Shown: positions 51,857 through 61,522 of the stretch, in pieces
Numbering within the stretch: the stretch's first letter is position 1
Layout of the letters: each line of letters begins with the position of its first letter
Assembly (NCBI RefSeq): GCF_900110915.1
Contig: NZ_FOFG01000016.1
Span: forward strand, 19,805 to 83,804
Source: Faunimonas pinastri
Lineage (GTDB): Bacteria; Pseudomonadota; Alphaproteobacteria; Rhizobiales; Afifellaceae
Length of the DNA stretch: 64,000 nucleotides
Reading direction: 5' to 3'
Made by a program: the position numbers and the translations under genes
The notes under the pieces: generated by a model
What the model saw: only the letters and a program-made list of their open reading frames with translations
What the model was told of the DNA's origin: nothing
Database searches by the model: none

Positions 51857-53710
51857 TCAAACCCGCTTCAGGCCGCGCACGTCGCGGACGGCCCCACGGG
51901 CGGCGCTGGTGGTCATCGCGGCATAGGCCTGCAGGGCCGCCGAAATGCGGCGGTTGCGGCCGATCGGCGTCCAGGCGTCGTCGCCCTTGGCTTCCATCTC
52001 GGTCCGTCGGCGGGAAAGCTCGGCGTCCGGCACATCGAGCCGGATGATCCGGTTCGGGATATCGATGACGATGAGATCGCCTTCCTCCACCAGCGCGATG
52101 GCGCCGCCTTCCGCCGCTTCCGGCGAGACGTGGCCGATGGAAAGACCCGACGTGCCGCCGGAGAAGCGGCCGTCGGTGACGAGCGCGCAGGCTTTGCCCA
52201 GGCCCTTCGACTTGATGTAGCTCGTGGGGTACAGCATTTCCTGCATGCCGGGGCCGCCGCGCGGGCCTTCATAGCGGATCAGCACCACGTCGCCAGCGCC
52301 GACCTTGCCGCCCAGAATGCCTTCGACGGCGCTATCCTGGCTTTCGAAGATGCGGGCCGGACCGGTGAACTTGAGGATGCTTTCGTCCACGCCTGCCGTC
52401 TTCACGATGCAGCCGTCTTCCGCGATGTTGCCGTAGAGCACGGCGAGTCCGCCATCCCTTGAGAAGGCGTGGTCGATATCGCGGATGACGCCATGCTCGC
52501 GGTCACGGTCGAGATCGGGATAGCGCCGGTCCTGGCTGAAGGCGACGACGGTCGGAATGCCGCCCGGCGAAGCGCGATAGAAATTCTGCGCCAGTTCGCT
52601 GTTGGTGCGGCTGATGTCCCAGCGGTCGATGGCGTGGCCGATGCTTTCGCTGTGCACGCAAGGCAGGTCGCGGTGAAGCAGGCCGCCGCGGTCCAGCTGG
52701 CCGAGAATGGCCATGATGCCGCCGGCGCGGTGCACGTCTTCCATGTGGACGTCCGACTTGGCCGGCGCGACCTTGCAGAGGCAGGGCACCTTGCGCGACA
52801 GCTGGTCGATATCCGTCATCGTGAAGGGCACTTCCGCTTCCTGCGCGGCGGCGAGCAGATGCAGCACGGTGTTGGTCGAGCCGCCCATGGCGATATCCAG
52901 CGTCATGGCGTTCTGGAACGCCTCGAACGTCACGATGGAGCGCGGCAGCACGGTCGCGTCGTCCTGCTCGTAGTAGCGACGGGCGAGATCGACGATGAGG
53001 TGGCCGGCTTCCACGAAGAGGCGCTTGCGGTCGGCATGGGTGGCGACGATGGAGCCGTTGCCGGGCAGCGACAGGCCGAGCGCTTCCGTCAGGCAGTTCA
53101 TGGAATTTGCCGTGAACATGCCGGAGCAGGAGCCGCAGGTTGGGCAGGCCGACCGCTCGATGGCGAGGACTTCCTCGTCGCTGATGCTCTCGTCCGCGGC
53201 CGCGACCATGGCATCGACGAGGTCGAGCGACCGGATCTTCTCGCCGAACTTGACCTTGCCGGCCTCCATCGGGCCGCCGGAGACGAACACGACGGGGATG
53301 TTGAGCCGCATGGCCGCCATCAGCATGCCGGGCGTGATCTTGTCGCAGTTGGAAATGCAGACCATGGCGTCCGCGCAATGCGCGTTGACCATGTATTCCA
53401 CGCTGTCGGCGATGATCTCGCGCGACGGCAGGCTGTAGAGCATGCCGTCATGACCCATGGCGATGCCGTCATCGACGGCGATCGTGTTGAATTCCTTCGC
53501 GACGCCGCCCGCCTTCTCGATCTCGCGCGCGACCATCTGGCCGAGATCCTTGAGATGGACGTGCCCGGGTACGAACTGAGTGAAGGAGTTTACGACCGCG
53601 ATAATCGGCTTCCCGAAGTCGGCATCGGTCATCCCGGTGGCGCGCCAGAGGCCGCGAGCACCGGCCATGTTGCGGCCGTGGGTCGTCGTACGCGATCGAT
53701 AAGCAGGCAT
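51857..53710 (-). CDS. ilvD: Dihydroxy-acid dehydratase
   Basis: A 617-residue iron-sulfur dehydratase for valine, leucine and isoleucine (and pantothenate) synthesis. Family motifs are present: [19 protein letters not shown] at the N terminus, [15 protein letters not shown] and [19 protein letters not shown] (cluster cysteines and ligands, quoted in part), [17 protein letters not shown], and [22 protein letters not shown] near the end (quoted in part). Full length, long E. coli-type form. The start is the ATG at 53710. Confidence 0.97.
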   Translation of the reverse strand: MPAYRSRTTTHGRNMAGARGLWRATGMTDADFGKPIIAVVNSFTQFVPGHVHLKDLGQMVAREIEKAGGVAKEFNTIAVDDGIAMGHDGMLYSLPSREIIADSVEYMVNAHCADAMVCISNCDKITPGMLMAAMRLNIPVVFVSGGPMEAGKVKFGEKIRSLDLVDAMVAAADESISDEEVLAIERSACPTCGSCSGMFTANSMNCLTEALGLSLPGNGSIVATHADRKRLFVEAGHLIVDLARRYYEQDDATVLPRSIVTFEAFQNAMTLDIAMGGSTNTVLHLLAAAQEAEVPFTMTDIDQLSRKVPCLCKVAPAKSDVHMEDVHRAGGIMAILGQLDRGGLLHRDLPCVHSESIGHAIDRWDISRTNSELAQNFYRASPGGIPTVVAFSQDRRYPDLDRDREHGVIRDIDHAFSRDGGLAVLYGNIAEDGCIVKTAGVDESILKFTGPARIFESQDSAVEGILGGKVGAGDVVLIRYEGPRGGPGMQEMLYPTSYIKSKGLGKACALVTDGRFSGGTSGLSIGHVSPEAAEGGAIALVEEGDLIVIDIPNRIIRLDVPDAELSRRRTEMEAKGDDAWTPIGRNRRISAALQAYAAMTTSAARGAVRDVRGLKRV

Positions 53711-53960
53711 GTCGTTGTCCTTGGGTAACCCGGGCGAGCGCGGTTATGCCCGCTTGATGTCCTGCCCGGGGTTCGGCGCCTCCCGGCGCGAACGCGCCAC
53801 ATAAGTCATTTCGCGGCTGTTTGGTAGGGGAAACTGGTTCGACCGCCCCGCGCGATCGTGCAACGCAGGGCACATCCGCGCCTTTGACGGTGGACGGCAC
53901 CGTTCGGCAGCCTTACGTAATGGAGGACGACAGCGTCGCCATGTCGCCTGCCGCCATTTC

Positions 53961-55292
53961 ATGCAACGATCGAGCGACACCATGCTCCAGAATGCGCGCG
54001 GCCGGCCCGTCACGACCGAGGAAGAGATAGAGCGTTTCGAGGATCTGCCGAGCGACGCGCTGATCCCGGACGAGGACGACGGGCCGGGCGGTTATCTCCA
54101 GCGCGGCACGCCGGCCTATCGCCGGGCCAATCTGGCCTTGTTCGCCGCCGGCTTCTCCACCTTCGCGCTGATGTATTGCGTGCAGCCGCTGATGCCCGTC
54201 TTTTCCGAGAACCTCGGTATCAGCCCCGCGGCCGCCAGCCTGTCGCTCTCCGTTACCACCGGCGTGCTCGCCTTCGCCATGCTGCTGGCCGGCTCGATCT
54301 CGGAAGCGCGCGGGCGCAAGAACCTCATGACGGTTTCCCTCCTGGCGGCCGGCGTGCTCACGCTGCTGGCCGCCTTTGCGCCGAACTGGGGCAGCTTCCT
54401 TGTCATTCGCGCGCTGGAGGGGCTGGCGCTCAGCGGCGTTCCCGCCATCGCCATGGCCTATCTCGCCGAGGAAGTGCAGCCGGAAGGACTGGGCGCCGCG
54501 ATGGGACTCTATGTCGGCGGCACGGCTTTCGGCGGCATGGCCGGCCGTGTGCTGACGGGCCTGATGGTGGATGCCAGCGGCTCCTGGCGCGTCGCCATCG
54601 GCGGCATCGGCATTCTCGGGCTGATCGCGGCGCTGGCCTTCTGGCGCCTGCTGCCGCCCTCGCGCCATTTCGTGGCGAAGCGGGGCAGGGGGCTCTCGCC
54701 TTTCGTGACGTCGTTCGCCGGGCTCTTTCGCGACGCGGGGCTTCCCTGGCTCTTCCTCAGCGGCTTTATCCTGATGGGAGCGTTCGTCACCGTCTACAAC
54801 TACACGGGCTATCGGCTGATGGCGCCGGAGTTCGGGCTCGGTCAGGCGGAAGTCGGCGCGATCTTCCTGATCTATCTCCTCGGCATTCCGTCCTCGGCAT
54901 GGTTCGGCGTGCTCGGTGGCAGGATCGGTCGCGGGCCGACGCTGATCGCAGCCGTCGTCCTGATGCTCGCCGGGCTGGGACTGACCACGGCGCATGGCCT
55001 TGTCCCGGTGGTGCTCGGCATCGCGGTCTTCACGATCGGCTTCTTCGGCGGCCATTCGCTGGCCAGCGGCTGGGTCGGCGCGCGCGGCAGCGCCTCCCGG
55101 GCACAGGCGTCGTCGCTTTACCTGTTCTCTTATTATGCCGGCTCCAGCCTGATCGGGGCCTATGGCGGCACGCTGTGGTCGGCCGATGGCTGGCGCGGCG
55201 TCGCCACGCTGGTGGGTATCGTGTTGCTGGTGGGGTTTGGCGGGGCGATACGGCTCGCGCTCCTGAAGCGCGAGCCGCCTAAGTTCGCCTGA
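53961..55292 (+). CDS. MFS transporter, YnfM-like
   Basis: A 443-residue major facilitator with twelve predicted membrane helices after an acidic 55-residue N-terminus. The cytoplasmic loop motif between helices 2 and 3 is visible as GSISEARGRKNLMTV, and helix 1 carries FALMYCVQPLMP, typical of the YnfM/YbcL-type drug or metabolite exporter group. The substrate is unknown. The start may be ATG 53961 or ATG 53982 (MLQNARG). It is divergent from ilvD across 250 bp. Confidence 0.88.
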   Translation: MQRSSDTMLQNARGRPVTTEEEIERFEDLPSDALIPDEDDGPGGYLQRGTPAYRRANLALFAAGFSTFALMYCVQPLMPVFSENLGISPAAASLSLSVTTGVLAFAMLLAGSISEARGRKNLMTVSLLAAGVLTLLAAFAPNWGSFLVIRALEGLALSGVPAIAMAYLAEEVQPEGLGAAMGLYVGGTAFGGMAGRVLTGLMVDASGSWRVAIGGIGILGLIAALAFWRLLPPSRHFVAKRGRGLSPFVTSFAGLFRDAGLPWLFLSGFILMGAFVTVYNYTGYRLMAPEFGLGQAEVGAIFLIYLLGIPSSAWFGVLGGRIGRGPTLIAAVVLMLAGLGLTTAHGLVPVVLGIAVFTIGFFGGHSLASGWVGARGSASRAQASSLYLFSYYAGSSLIGAYGGTLWSADGWRGVATLVGIVLLVGFGGAIRLALLKREPPKFA

Positions 55293-55294
55293 GC

Positions 55295-56302
55295 TTAGCG
55301 CTGGACGAAGATCTGCTGCGTCTCGGCGTAGCGCGCACCGGCGACCGCCGTTTCCGGCACGGCACGGTCGATCGCGGCGACCTCGTCTTGCGTCAGCCTG
55401 ATATCGGCAGCCGCGGCGTTCTCTTCCAGATAGGCGATGCGCTTGGTGCCGGGGATCGGGATGATGTCCTCGCCCTGATGCAGGAGCCAGGCGAGCGCCA
55501 ACTGGCCGGAGGTTGCGCCACGCGCATCCGCAAGCTGCTTCAGCGTTTCCACCAGGGACAGGTTCTTTTTCAGGTTGTCGTCGCTGAACCGGGGAAGATT
55601 GCTGCGGAAATCGTCACTTCCGAAGCCTGAACGGTCGGTGACCGCACCGGTCAGGAAGCCGCGGCCGAGCGGGCTGAACGGCACGAGCGCAATGCCCAGT
55701 TCGCGCAGGGTCGGCAGCACCTCCGGCTCCGGATCGCGCGTCCAAAGGGAATATTCGCTCTGCACGGCGGCGATCGGATGCACCGCGTGGGCGCGGCGGA
55801 TCATCTCGGCAGGAGCTTCGGAAAGCCCGAGATGGAGCACCTTGCCCTCGCGGACCAGCTCGGACATCGCTCCGACGGTCTCTTCGATCGGCACGGCCGG
55901 ATCGACGCGATGCTGGTAGAAGAGGTCGATGTGATCCGTGCCGAACCGCTTCAGCGAAGCTTCGGCCACCGCCTTCACGTTTTCCGGACGGCTGTTGAGG
56001 CCGGCGATACGGCTCAGCCCCGAAGCTTCCGTTTCCGGCAGGATGCGGAAGCCGAACTTCGTGGCGAGCACGACCTGATCGCGACGGTCGCGGAAGGCGC
56101 GGCCAAGCAGTTCCTCATTGAGGTAGGGGCCATAAACCTCCGCGGTATCGAAGAAGTTGATGCCGAGTTCCAGCGCGCGGTGCAGGGTTGCGAACGAGGT
56201 CGCCTCGTCGGAGGCGGTGCCGTAGGCCCAGCTCATCCCCATGCATCCAAGCCCGATCGCGGAAACCTCGGGGCCGTTGCGGCCCAATTTGCGCATCTGC
56301 AT
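55295..56302 (-). CDS. Aldo/keto reductase
   Basis: A 335-residue NADPH-dependent TIM-barrel oxidoreductase (AKR13-like). The catalytic tetrad is visible: aspartate and tyrosine in NFFDTAEVYGP, lysine in VVLATKFGF and histidine in LFYQHRVDP; the cofactor region holds SPLGRGFLTG and PIPGTKRIAYLEEN. The start at MQMRKLGRNG (56302) has AGGAG six bases upstream. It converges with the MFS gene by 2 bp and is divergent from the LysR gene (92 bp), a classic regulator-target layout. Confidence 0.94.
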   Translation of the reverse strand: MQMRKLGRNGPEVSAIGLGCMGMSWAYGTASDEATSFATLHRALELGINFFDTAEVYGPYLNEELLGRAFRDRRDQVVLATKFGFRILPETEASGLSRIAGLNSRPENVKAVAEASLKRFGTDHIDLFYQHRVDPAVPIEETVGAMSELVREGKVLHLGLSEAPAEMIRRAHAVHPIAAVQSEYSLWTRDPEPEVLPTLRELGIALVPFSPLGRGFLTGAVTDRSGFGSDDFRSNLPRFSDDNLKKNLSLVETLKQLADARGATSGQLALAWLLHQGEDIIPIPGTKRIAYLEENAAAADIRLTQDEVAAIDRAVPETAVAGARYAETQQIFVQR

Positions 56303-56394
56303 ATGATTCTCCTGATTGTCGCCGGAAGATGCGGCAGATCCCTTGATCTGATAAGCAGGGTAATCCTGTACGGTCTGGTGAGCGAAATTCAGCA

Positions 56395-57288
56395 ATGGCC
56401 AGAGGCGACCTTTCCGACCTCGAGGTGCTCGCGACGGTGGCGGGGCATCGGAGCTTCCGCCGCGCGGCCGCCGAACTCGGCGTTTCCGCCTCCGCCCTCA
56501 GCCACGCGGTGAGCGGGCTGGAGGAGCGCATGGGGGTTCGCCTTCTGAACCGGACGACCCGGAGCGTCGCGCCGACGGAAGCGGGCGAGCGGCTGATCGC
56601 GCGGCTGGCTCCTGCGTTTTCCGAAATCCGCTCGGCGATCGCCGACGCGCGCTCCTCCATGGGCCGGCCCGCCGGTGCGCTGCGCCTGACCGTGCCGACG
56701 TCCGCCGCCCAGCTTCTCCTCGGTCCGCTGCTGGCGCGCTTTCTCCAGGCTTTCCCCGAGATCGAGATGGAGGTGTCGGCCGATAACTCTCTGATCGATG
56801 CCGTCGCCGCCGGTTTCGACGCGGGCATCCGTTTCGGCGAAAGGCTGCAGCAGGACATGGTCGCCGTCCGCATCGGCCCGGACCAGCGCATGCTGGTGGT
56901 CGGCGCGCCCGCTTACCTCGCGCGGCGCGGCACGCCCGAGCGGCCGCATGATCTCGCCGGGCACAATTGCCTGCGGCAACGGCTGCCCAGCGGCGGCATC
57001 TATCGGTGGGAGCTGGAGAAAGAGGGCGAACCGACGGAGTTCGAGCCGGCGGGATCCTTCACCACCAACGATCATATCGTGTTGAAGCGCATGGCGGTGG
57101 ACGGCTTCGGCCTGACCTTCATGTTCGAGGGACATGTGGCCGACGAGATCCGGGACGGGCGGCTCGTGCCGGTGCTGGAGGACTGGTGCCCCGCCTTTCC
57201 GGGCTTCTTCCTCTATTATCCGAGCCGCCGCCACATGCCCGCAACCCTGCGCGCCTTCATCGACTTCTTGAAGGCCGAAGTCTTCTGA
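56395..57288 (+). CDS. LysR-family transcriptional regulator
   Basis: A 297-residue regulator. The winged helix-turn-helix is at about residues 4-62 (LEVLATVAGHRSFRRAAAEL, SASALSHAVSGLEERMGVRLL, quoted in parts). The periplasmic-binding-protein-like sensor domain follows, of the CrgA/DsdC-like subgroup that often controls a divergent oxidoreductase. The adjacent divergent aldo/keto reductase is the likely target. The start is the ATG at 56395. Confidence 0.94.
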   Translation: MARGDLSDLEVLATVAGHRSFRRAAAELGVSASALSHAVSGLEERMGVRLLNRTTRSVAPTEAGERLIARLAPAFSEIRSAIADARSSMGRPAGALRLTVPTSAAQLLLGPLLARFLQAFPEIEMEVSADNSLIDAVAAGFDAGIRFGERLQQDMVAVRIGPDQRMLVVGAPAYLARRGTPERPHDLAGHNCLRQRLPSGGIYRWELEKEGEPTEFEPAGSFTTNDHIVLKRMAVDGFGLTFMFEGHVADEIRDGRLVPVLEDWCPAFPGFFLYYPSRRHMPATLRAFIDFLKAEVF

Positions 57289-57415
57289 AGCCCCTGTCCG
57301 GCGGGGACGCCGTGTCGCAGAGCATCGCGCCATGCTTGGGGAACCGAATGAGGGTTCGTGTCCTTGAAGCTCGCATCCCACCCGCGTAAATGCGCAAAGA
57401 TCCCAGGAGACATCC

Positions 57416-58270
57416 ATGTCGAACGACAATCAGGCACCCGTCTGGTTCATCACCGGCTGCTCGACGGGCTTCGGCCGTGAACTCGCCCGCCTCGTGCTGG
57501 AGCGTGGCTGGAAGGCGGTCGTCACCGCCCGTGACGCAAGCAAGGTGCAGGACCTGACGGAGGGTCACGAAGGCAACGCGCGCGCGATCGCGCTCGACGT
57601 GACCGACCCCGCGCAGATCAAGAAGGCCGTCAGCGAGGCCGAGCAGGCTTTCGGCGGCATCGACGTCCTCGTCAACAATGCCGGCTACGGCTACATGGCG
57701 GCCGTCGAAGAAGGCGAGGAGGACGAGATCCGCGCCATGTTCGAAACCAACTTCTTCGGTCTCGCGGCGACCATCCGCGCCGTCCTGCCCGGCATGCGCA
57801 AGCGGAAGCGCGGCACCATCGTCAACATCTCCTCCGTCGGCGGCCTCGTCGGCTTCCCCGGCTCCGGCTATTACGCCGCCACCAAGTTCGCGGTGGAGGG
57901 GCTTTCCGATTCGCTCTCCAAGGAACTGGCGCCGCTCGGCCTCAAGGTGCTGGTCGTGGAGCCCGGCCCGTTCCGCACCGACTGGGCCGGCCGCTCGCTG
58001 AAGCAGTCCAAGACCTTTATCGACGATTACGAACAGACGTCCGGCTCGCGCCGCAAGCAGACCGCCGGCTACAGCGGCCAGCAGCCGGGCGATCCCGTGC
58101 GCGCGGCGGAAGCCATGATCAAGGCCGTGGAAGCGGAAAACCCGCCGCTGCACCTCGTGCTCGGCAAGCCCGGCCTGGAGAACGTCCGCAAGAAGCTCGA
58201 TGCGCTGATCAACGACATCGACACCTGGGAGGAAACCACGCTGGGCGCCGACTTCCCCGACGCTCAGTAA
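57416..58270 (+). CDS. Short-chain dehydrogenase/reductase
   Basis: A 284-residue classical SDR. The cofactor loop is TGCSTGFGRELA, NNAG is present (VLVNNAGYGYM), and the catalytic Ser-Tyr-Lys are in NISSVGG and YYAATKF. The substrate is unknown; the length and C-terminus (KKLDALINDIDTWEETT) match the oxidoreductase group often annotated as SDR near LysR/AKR genes. AGGAGA precedes the ATG at 57416. A weak EcfG-like GGAAC-N17-CCTT lies 51 bp upstream (57340-57365). Confidence 0.92.
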   Translation: MSNDNQAPVWFITGCSTGFGRELARLVLERGWKAVVTARDASKVQDLTEGHEGNARAIALDVTDPAQIKKAVSEAEQAFGGIDVLVNNAGYGYMAAVEEGEEDEIRAMFETNFFGLAATIRAVLPGMRKRKRGTIVNISSVGGLVGFPGSGYYAATKFAVEGLSDSLSKELAPLGLKVLVVEPGPFRTDWAGRSLKQSKTFIDDYEQTSGSRRKQTAGYSGQQPGDPVRAAEAMIKAVEAENPPLHLVLGKPGLENVRKKLDALINDIDTWEETTLGADFPDAQ

Positions 58271-58299
58271 CGGCCGGCTCCCTCCTCAGGCGAAAGCCT

Positions 58300-59757
58300 T
58301 CACGGGAAAGCCGGGGGAGGGACGAAGCCGCCGAACGCTTCTTCCAGAAGTTCGGCAAAGCGGATCGGCGTCCGGTCTTCCATATATGGGCCGATGATCT
58401 GGACGCCGATCGGCAGGCCCTCAGGGCCGAGCCCGGTCGGCGCGACGCTGGCGGGCAGGCCCGGCGCGGTCGCAAGCCCCGACCAGACGGACTGGTCGAT
58501 ATAGTCGGCCTCCTCGCCGTCGATGACGATGCGTCGCTCCGCCTTCGGCTCCGTCGGCTCGAACTTCCGGTAAGCCGGGGTGGAGAACGGCGGGCAGAGC
58601 ACCACGTCGAACGCTTCGAAAAGCTTTGCCCATCGGTGGCGCAGTCGCGCTCGCGCCTCGTTCGCGTCGATCCATTCGTGATGGCGCATCAGCGTGCCGC
58701 GCAGGCGGCAGGCGCGCAGCGAATGGTCATCGCCATCCAGCGACGCGACCTCAGCCTCCATCTCCCGATAGAATTGCGGAGGCCGCCCGGCCGAAAGCGC
58801 GGAAGCGAGCAGCGTGGCGTAAAGGCGCGCGGCTTCACCAAGATCGGGCAGGAGATCGCTTTTCCGCCGCACCGTCGCGCCCGCTCGCTCAAGCTTTGAG
58901 GCAAGTTGGTCCAGCGCATCGCGGACGGAGGGATCGGTCGGGAACAGCGGATGCTGGTCGATCACCAGCACGCGAAAATCGCCGATCGCCTCGTGCCGCG
59001 CCGGCGGTAGCTCAAAGCGGAACGCACCGGCATGTTCGGCATCCGGCCCGGCCAGCATGTCGAGCGCCAGGGCGAGATCGCCGGCGGTGCGCGCCAGCGG
59101 CCCCGGCACGGAAAGGTCGAGGCGCGCGACACGGCCGAGCGCATGGCCGCCATGGGCGACCAGCGGGAAGCTCGGCTGATGACCGAACAGGCCGCAGAAA
59201 TGCGCGGGCACGCGGATGGAGCCGCCGATATCGGAGCCGATCTCCAGGGAGACGAAGCCCGCGGCCAGCGCCGCCGCAGCCCCGCCGGAAGAGCCGCCCG
59301 CCGTGCGATCGAGATCGTAGGGGTTGGAAGTCGCGCCGAAGAGCGGATTGACGCTCTGCCAGTCGTCGAGGAATTCCGAAACGTTGGTCTTGCCGAGAAT
59401 GATCGCCCCGGCCGCGCGCAATCGCGCCACGGGATCGGCATCCCGCCGGGCAATGGAATCCCGGAAGGCCGGAACGCCCCACGTCGTCGGCAGGCCTTCC
59501 ACGTCGAAGGATTCCTTGATGGTGATGGGCAGTCCGGTAAGCGGACGACGCTCTCCGCGCGCCAATGCCGCGTCTGCCGCATCGGCCGCGTTCCGCGCCC
59601 GCTCGAAATCGCGGACCACCACCGCGTTCAGCCGGCCATCCAGCGCCTCGATACGGGCAATGGACGCCTCCAGCAATTCGCGGGCGGACATCTCGCGGTT
59701 TGCGAGACTGCGGGAAAGCGCCCGCGCGCTTCGATAGGCGAGTTGATCGTGAGACAT
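58300..59757 (-). CDS. Amidase signature family protein
   Basis: A 485-residue hydrolase of the amidase signature family. The Ser-cisSer-Lys triad is visible: lysine in TIKESFD, and the Ser-rich loop TAGGSSGGAAAALAAGFV with the nucleophile in GSDIGGSIRVPA. The C-terminus is typical (GLPIGVQIIGPYMEDR). It cleaves amide bonds of small molecules; the substrate is unknown. The start is set at MSHDQLAYRS (59757); an in-frame ATG 22 codons upstream (59823) is possible. It is the last chromosomal gene before the integration scar at 59870. Confidence 0.92.
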   Translation of the reverse strand: MSHDQLAYRSARALSRSLANREMSARELLEASIARIEALDGRLNAVVVRDFERARNAADAADAALARGERRPLTGLPITIKESFDVEGLPTTWGVPAFRDSIARRDADPVARLRAAGAIILGKTNVSEFLDDWQSVNPLFGATSNPYDLDRTAGGSSGGAAAALAAGFVSLEIGSDIGGSIRVPAHFCGLFGHQPSFPLVAHGGHALGRVARLDLSVPGPLARTAGDLALALDMLAGPDAEHAGAFRFELPPARHEAIGDFRVLVIDQHPLFPTDPSVRDALDQLASKLERAGATVRRKSDLLPDLGEAARLYATLLASALSAGRPPQFYREMEAEVASLDGDDHSLRACRLRGTLMRHHEWIDANEARARLRHRWAKLFEAFDVVLCPPFSTPAYRKFEPTEPKAERRIVIDGEEADYIDQSVWSGLATAPGLPASVAPTGLGPEGLPIGVQIIGPYMEDRTPIRFAELLEEAFGGFVPPPAFP

Positions 59758-59869
59758 TGCCGCAGGTTCCAGGCCGAGCGGCCAGAGGTCCACCAGAGCG
59801 GCCGGGCGATCAAGCCCGAACATTATGCAGGCAGGGCATCAGGCGGACCAACCGCGATTTTTCGGAGAG

Positions 59870-59922
59870 TGGTGCGGGTGGTCGGGGTCGAACCGACACT
59901 CCTTGCGGAACCGGATTTTGAG
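59870..59922 (-). mobile_element. Truncated tRNA-Leu(CAA) 3' end: attachment-site scar
   Basis: Reading leftward, the segment starts at the anticodon loop (CTCAAAATCCGG), runs through the long variable arm (TTCC-GCAA-GGA), the T arm (GTCGG-TTCGACC-CCGAC) and the acceptor strand, and ends in CCA (59872-59870). The 5' half of a tRNA-Leu is missing and replaced by unrelated sequence. This is the duplicated 3' tRNA end left by a tyrosine integrase, whose gene starts 178 bp away. The intact tRNA should lie at the far end of the element, beyond the window. Confidence 0.85.
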
Positions 59923-59947
59923 AGACCCCAGATGCCCTATCCTTTGT

Positions 59948-60006
59948 GTATCCGGGGGTATCCGTTTTCCCGATAACCGACTGTCAGTACTAGCTTTTTT
60001 CGGATA
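59948..60006. promoter_or_regulatory. Repeated TATCCG sites near att (possible arm-type sites)
   Basis: GTATCCG occurs twice on a 10-bp period (59948-59954, 59958-59964) and its complement CGGATA again at 60001-60006. Spacing by a helical turn beside the att core suggests integrase or excisionase arm binding. Confidence 0.4.
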
Positions 60007-60051
60007 TCGAGTCACCCATACCTAACCGGATGTACGCCACGGTTGGCTTTC

Positions 60052-60073
60052 TAGGTGCACCTATATTGCACCT
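60052..60073. promoter_or_regulatory. Operator-like palindrome upstream of the integrase
   Basis: The perfect 12-bp palindrome TAGGTGCACCTA (60052-60063) is followed after TAT by an extra half site TGCACCT (60067-60073), 28-49 bp before the integrase start. It probably binds a repressor, for example the AlpA-like protein encoded downstream. Confidence 0.5.
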
Positions 60074-60100
60074 GAAATCCGACCTCATCGGAGGTTAGGA

Positions 60101-61522
60101 ATGCCCAAAATCAAACTCACCAAGACCGCTGTAGACGCAGCAACCCCGCAGGAGCGCGATTACGAACTCCGCGATACGACGATACCCGGCTTCCTTGTCA
60201 AGGTCACCCCGGGCGGCCGCAAGATTTTCATGGTGGCCTATGTCGCCCATAATGGGCAGCGCCGAAAGCCCGCTATCGGCCGCTATGGCGAGATCACCGT
60301 CGAGCAGGCACGCGGGATCGCGCAAGACTGGCTGGCCGAGGTTCGCCGCGGCGTCGATCCCAGCGCCGAGCGGGCCACCGCCCGGCAGGCGCCCACGGTC
60401 AAAGAACTCTTCGACCGGTTCATCACCGACTACTCGGAGAGCCGCAACAAGCCTTCCACCGTCGAGTCGAACCGCGGTTACGGCAAACGCTACATCATCC
60501 CGGTGCTCGGCCAACTGAAGGTGCCCGACGTCACCCGCGCCGACATCTCGGACCTGATGAAGAAGATGTCGAAGAAGCCAACTAACGCAAATCGCGTCCT
60601 CGCGGCCGTGCGGAAAATGTTCAACATGGCCGAGGTCTGGGGCATGCGCCCCGACGGGTCCAACCCCTGCCGCCACGTCCCGAAGTTTCCGGAACGGGGA
60701 AAGACCCGTCTGATCACCGACAGCGAGATGAAGAAGCTCTTCGCCTACCTCGCGCGCGCCGAGGCCGAGGGTCTTGAGCATCCCTTCATCCTCCTCGCGG
60801 TCCGGCTGCAGTTCGAATTCGCAGCGCGCATGTCGGAGATCCTCCAACTCGAATGGTCGTGGGTCGACTACGACAATCGGCGTGTCGTCTGGCCCGACAG
60901 CAAGACCGGCGGCATGTCCAAACCCATGAGCGCTGAAGCTCAGCGGCTCTTCGAGACCGCGCCGCTGCTTGAGGAATCGCCTTTCGTCTGCCCGTCCGTC
61001 TTCGATCCCAACCTGCCGATGTCGAAGCACACCTATTATCAGGGCTGGCGGCGCATCCTTGAGCGTGCGGGGCTCCCGCATATCGGTACGCACGGCATTC
61101 GGCATCGCTCGGCGACCGACATCGCCAACTCCGGCATCCCGGTGAAGGTCGGCATGGCGCTCACCGCCCACAAGACGGTGACCATGTTCATGAAATACGT
61201 CCACACCGAGGACGATCCGGTACGGGCGGCGGCGGAAGCGGTGAACCAGCGACGGCAGGCTCTGCTTGGCGGTCACTCGGCGAGCCCGCCTCCCGCGCCG
61301 ATGCCGGCGCCGATTGTGGACGTGCCTTCGGTGGCGCCCGAGGTCGAGGTTATCGAGCCGGTGTTGACCGCGACCGGCAAGCCCCTCGGCTACGAGGACG
61401 GCCAATACGATTCGCGCACCAAGCTCGGAAACTATCGGCCGTTCCGTCATCGCTCCGGGGAAAACCGCGCCGTCCCTCCTGGCACCAAGCGCGACGAGCC
61501 GAAGGAGGCGAGCCATGCGTAA
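60101..61522 (+). CDS. Tyrosine site-specific integrase, P4-type with DUF4102 arm domain
   Basis: A 473-residue integrase. The DUF4102-like N-terminal domain (KIKLTKTAVDAATPQERDYELRDTTIPGF, in part) is followed by a SAM-like core-binding domain (about 105-190). The catalytic domain is about 205-400: first Arg in QFEFAARMSEILQL, then HGIRHRSATDI (H-x-x-R), and HKTVTMFMKYVH with the tyrosine nucleophile. A Pro-rich tail of about 70 residues is longer than usual. The ATG at 60101 has GGAGG 11 bases upstream. It drives integration of the element at tRNA-Leu. It overlaps the next gene by 8 bp. Confidence 0.93.
   Translation: MPKIKLTKTAVDAATPQERDYELRDTTIPGFLVKVTPGGRKIFMVAYVAHNGQRRKPAIGRYGEITVEQARGIAQDWLAEVRRGVDPSAERATARQAPTVKELFDRFITDYSESRNKPSTVESNRGYGKRYIIPVLGQLKVPDVTRADISDLMKKMSKKPTNANRVLAAVRKMFNMAEVWGMRPDGSNPCRHVPKFPERGKTRLITDSEMKKLFAYLARAEAEGLEHPFILLAVRLQFEFAARMSEILQLEWSWVDYDNRRVVWPDSKTGGMSKPMSAEAQRLFETAPLLEESPFVCPSVFDPNLPMSKHTYYQGWRRILERAGLPHIGTHGIRHRSATDIANSGIPVKVGMALTAHKTVTMFMKYVHTEDDPVRAAAEAVNQRRQALLGGHSASPPPAPMPAPIVDVPSVAPEVEVIEPVLTATGKPLGYEDGQYDSRTKLGNYRPFRHRSGENRAVPPGTKRDEPKEASHA

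Noticed and set aside
57340..57365. EcfG promoter before the SDR gene
   Set aside because: GGAAC-N17-CCTT misses the key G of CGTT and lies 51 bp from the start, unlike the other sites; left as a remark only.
59870..59922. An intact tRNA-Leu gene
   Set aside because: The acceptor 5' strand, D arm and 5' anticodon stem are missing; only the 3' part is present.
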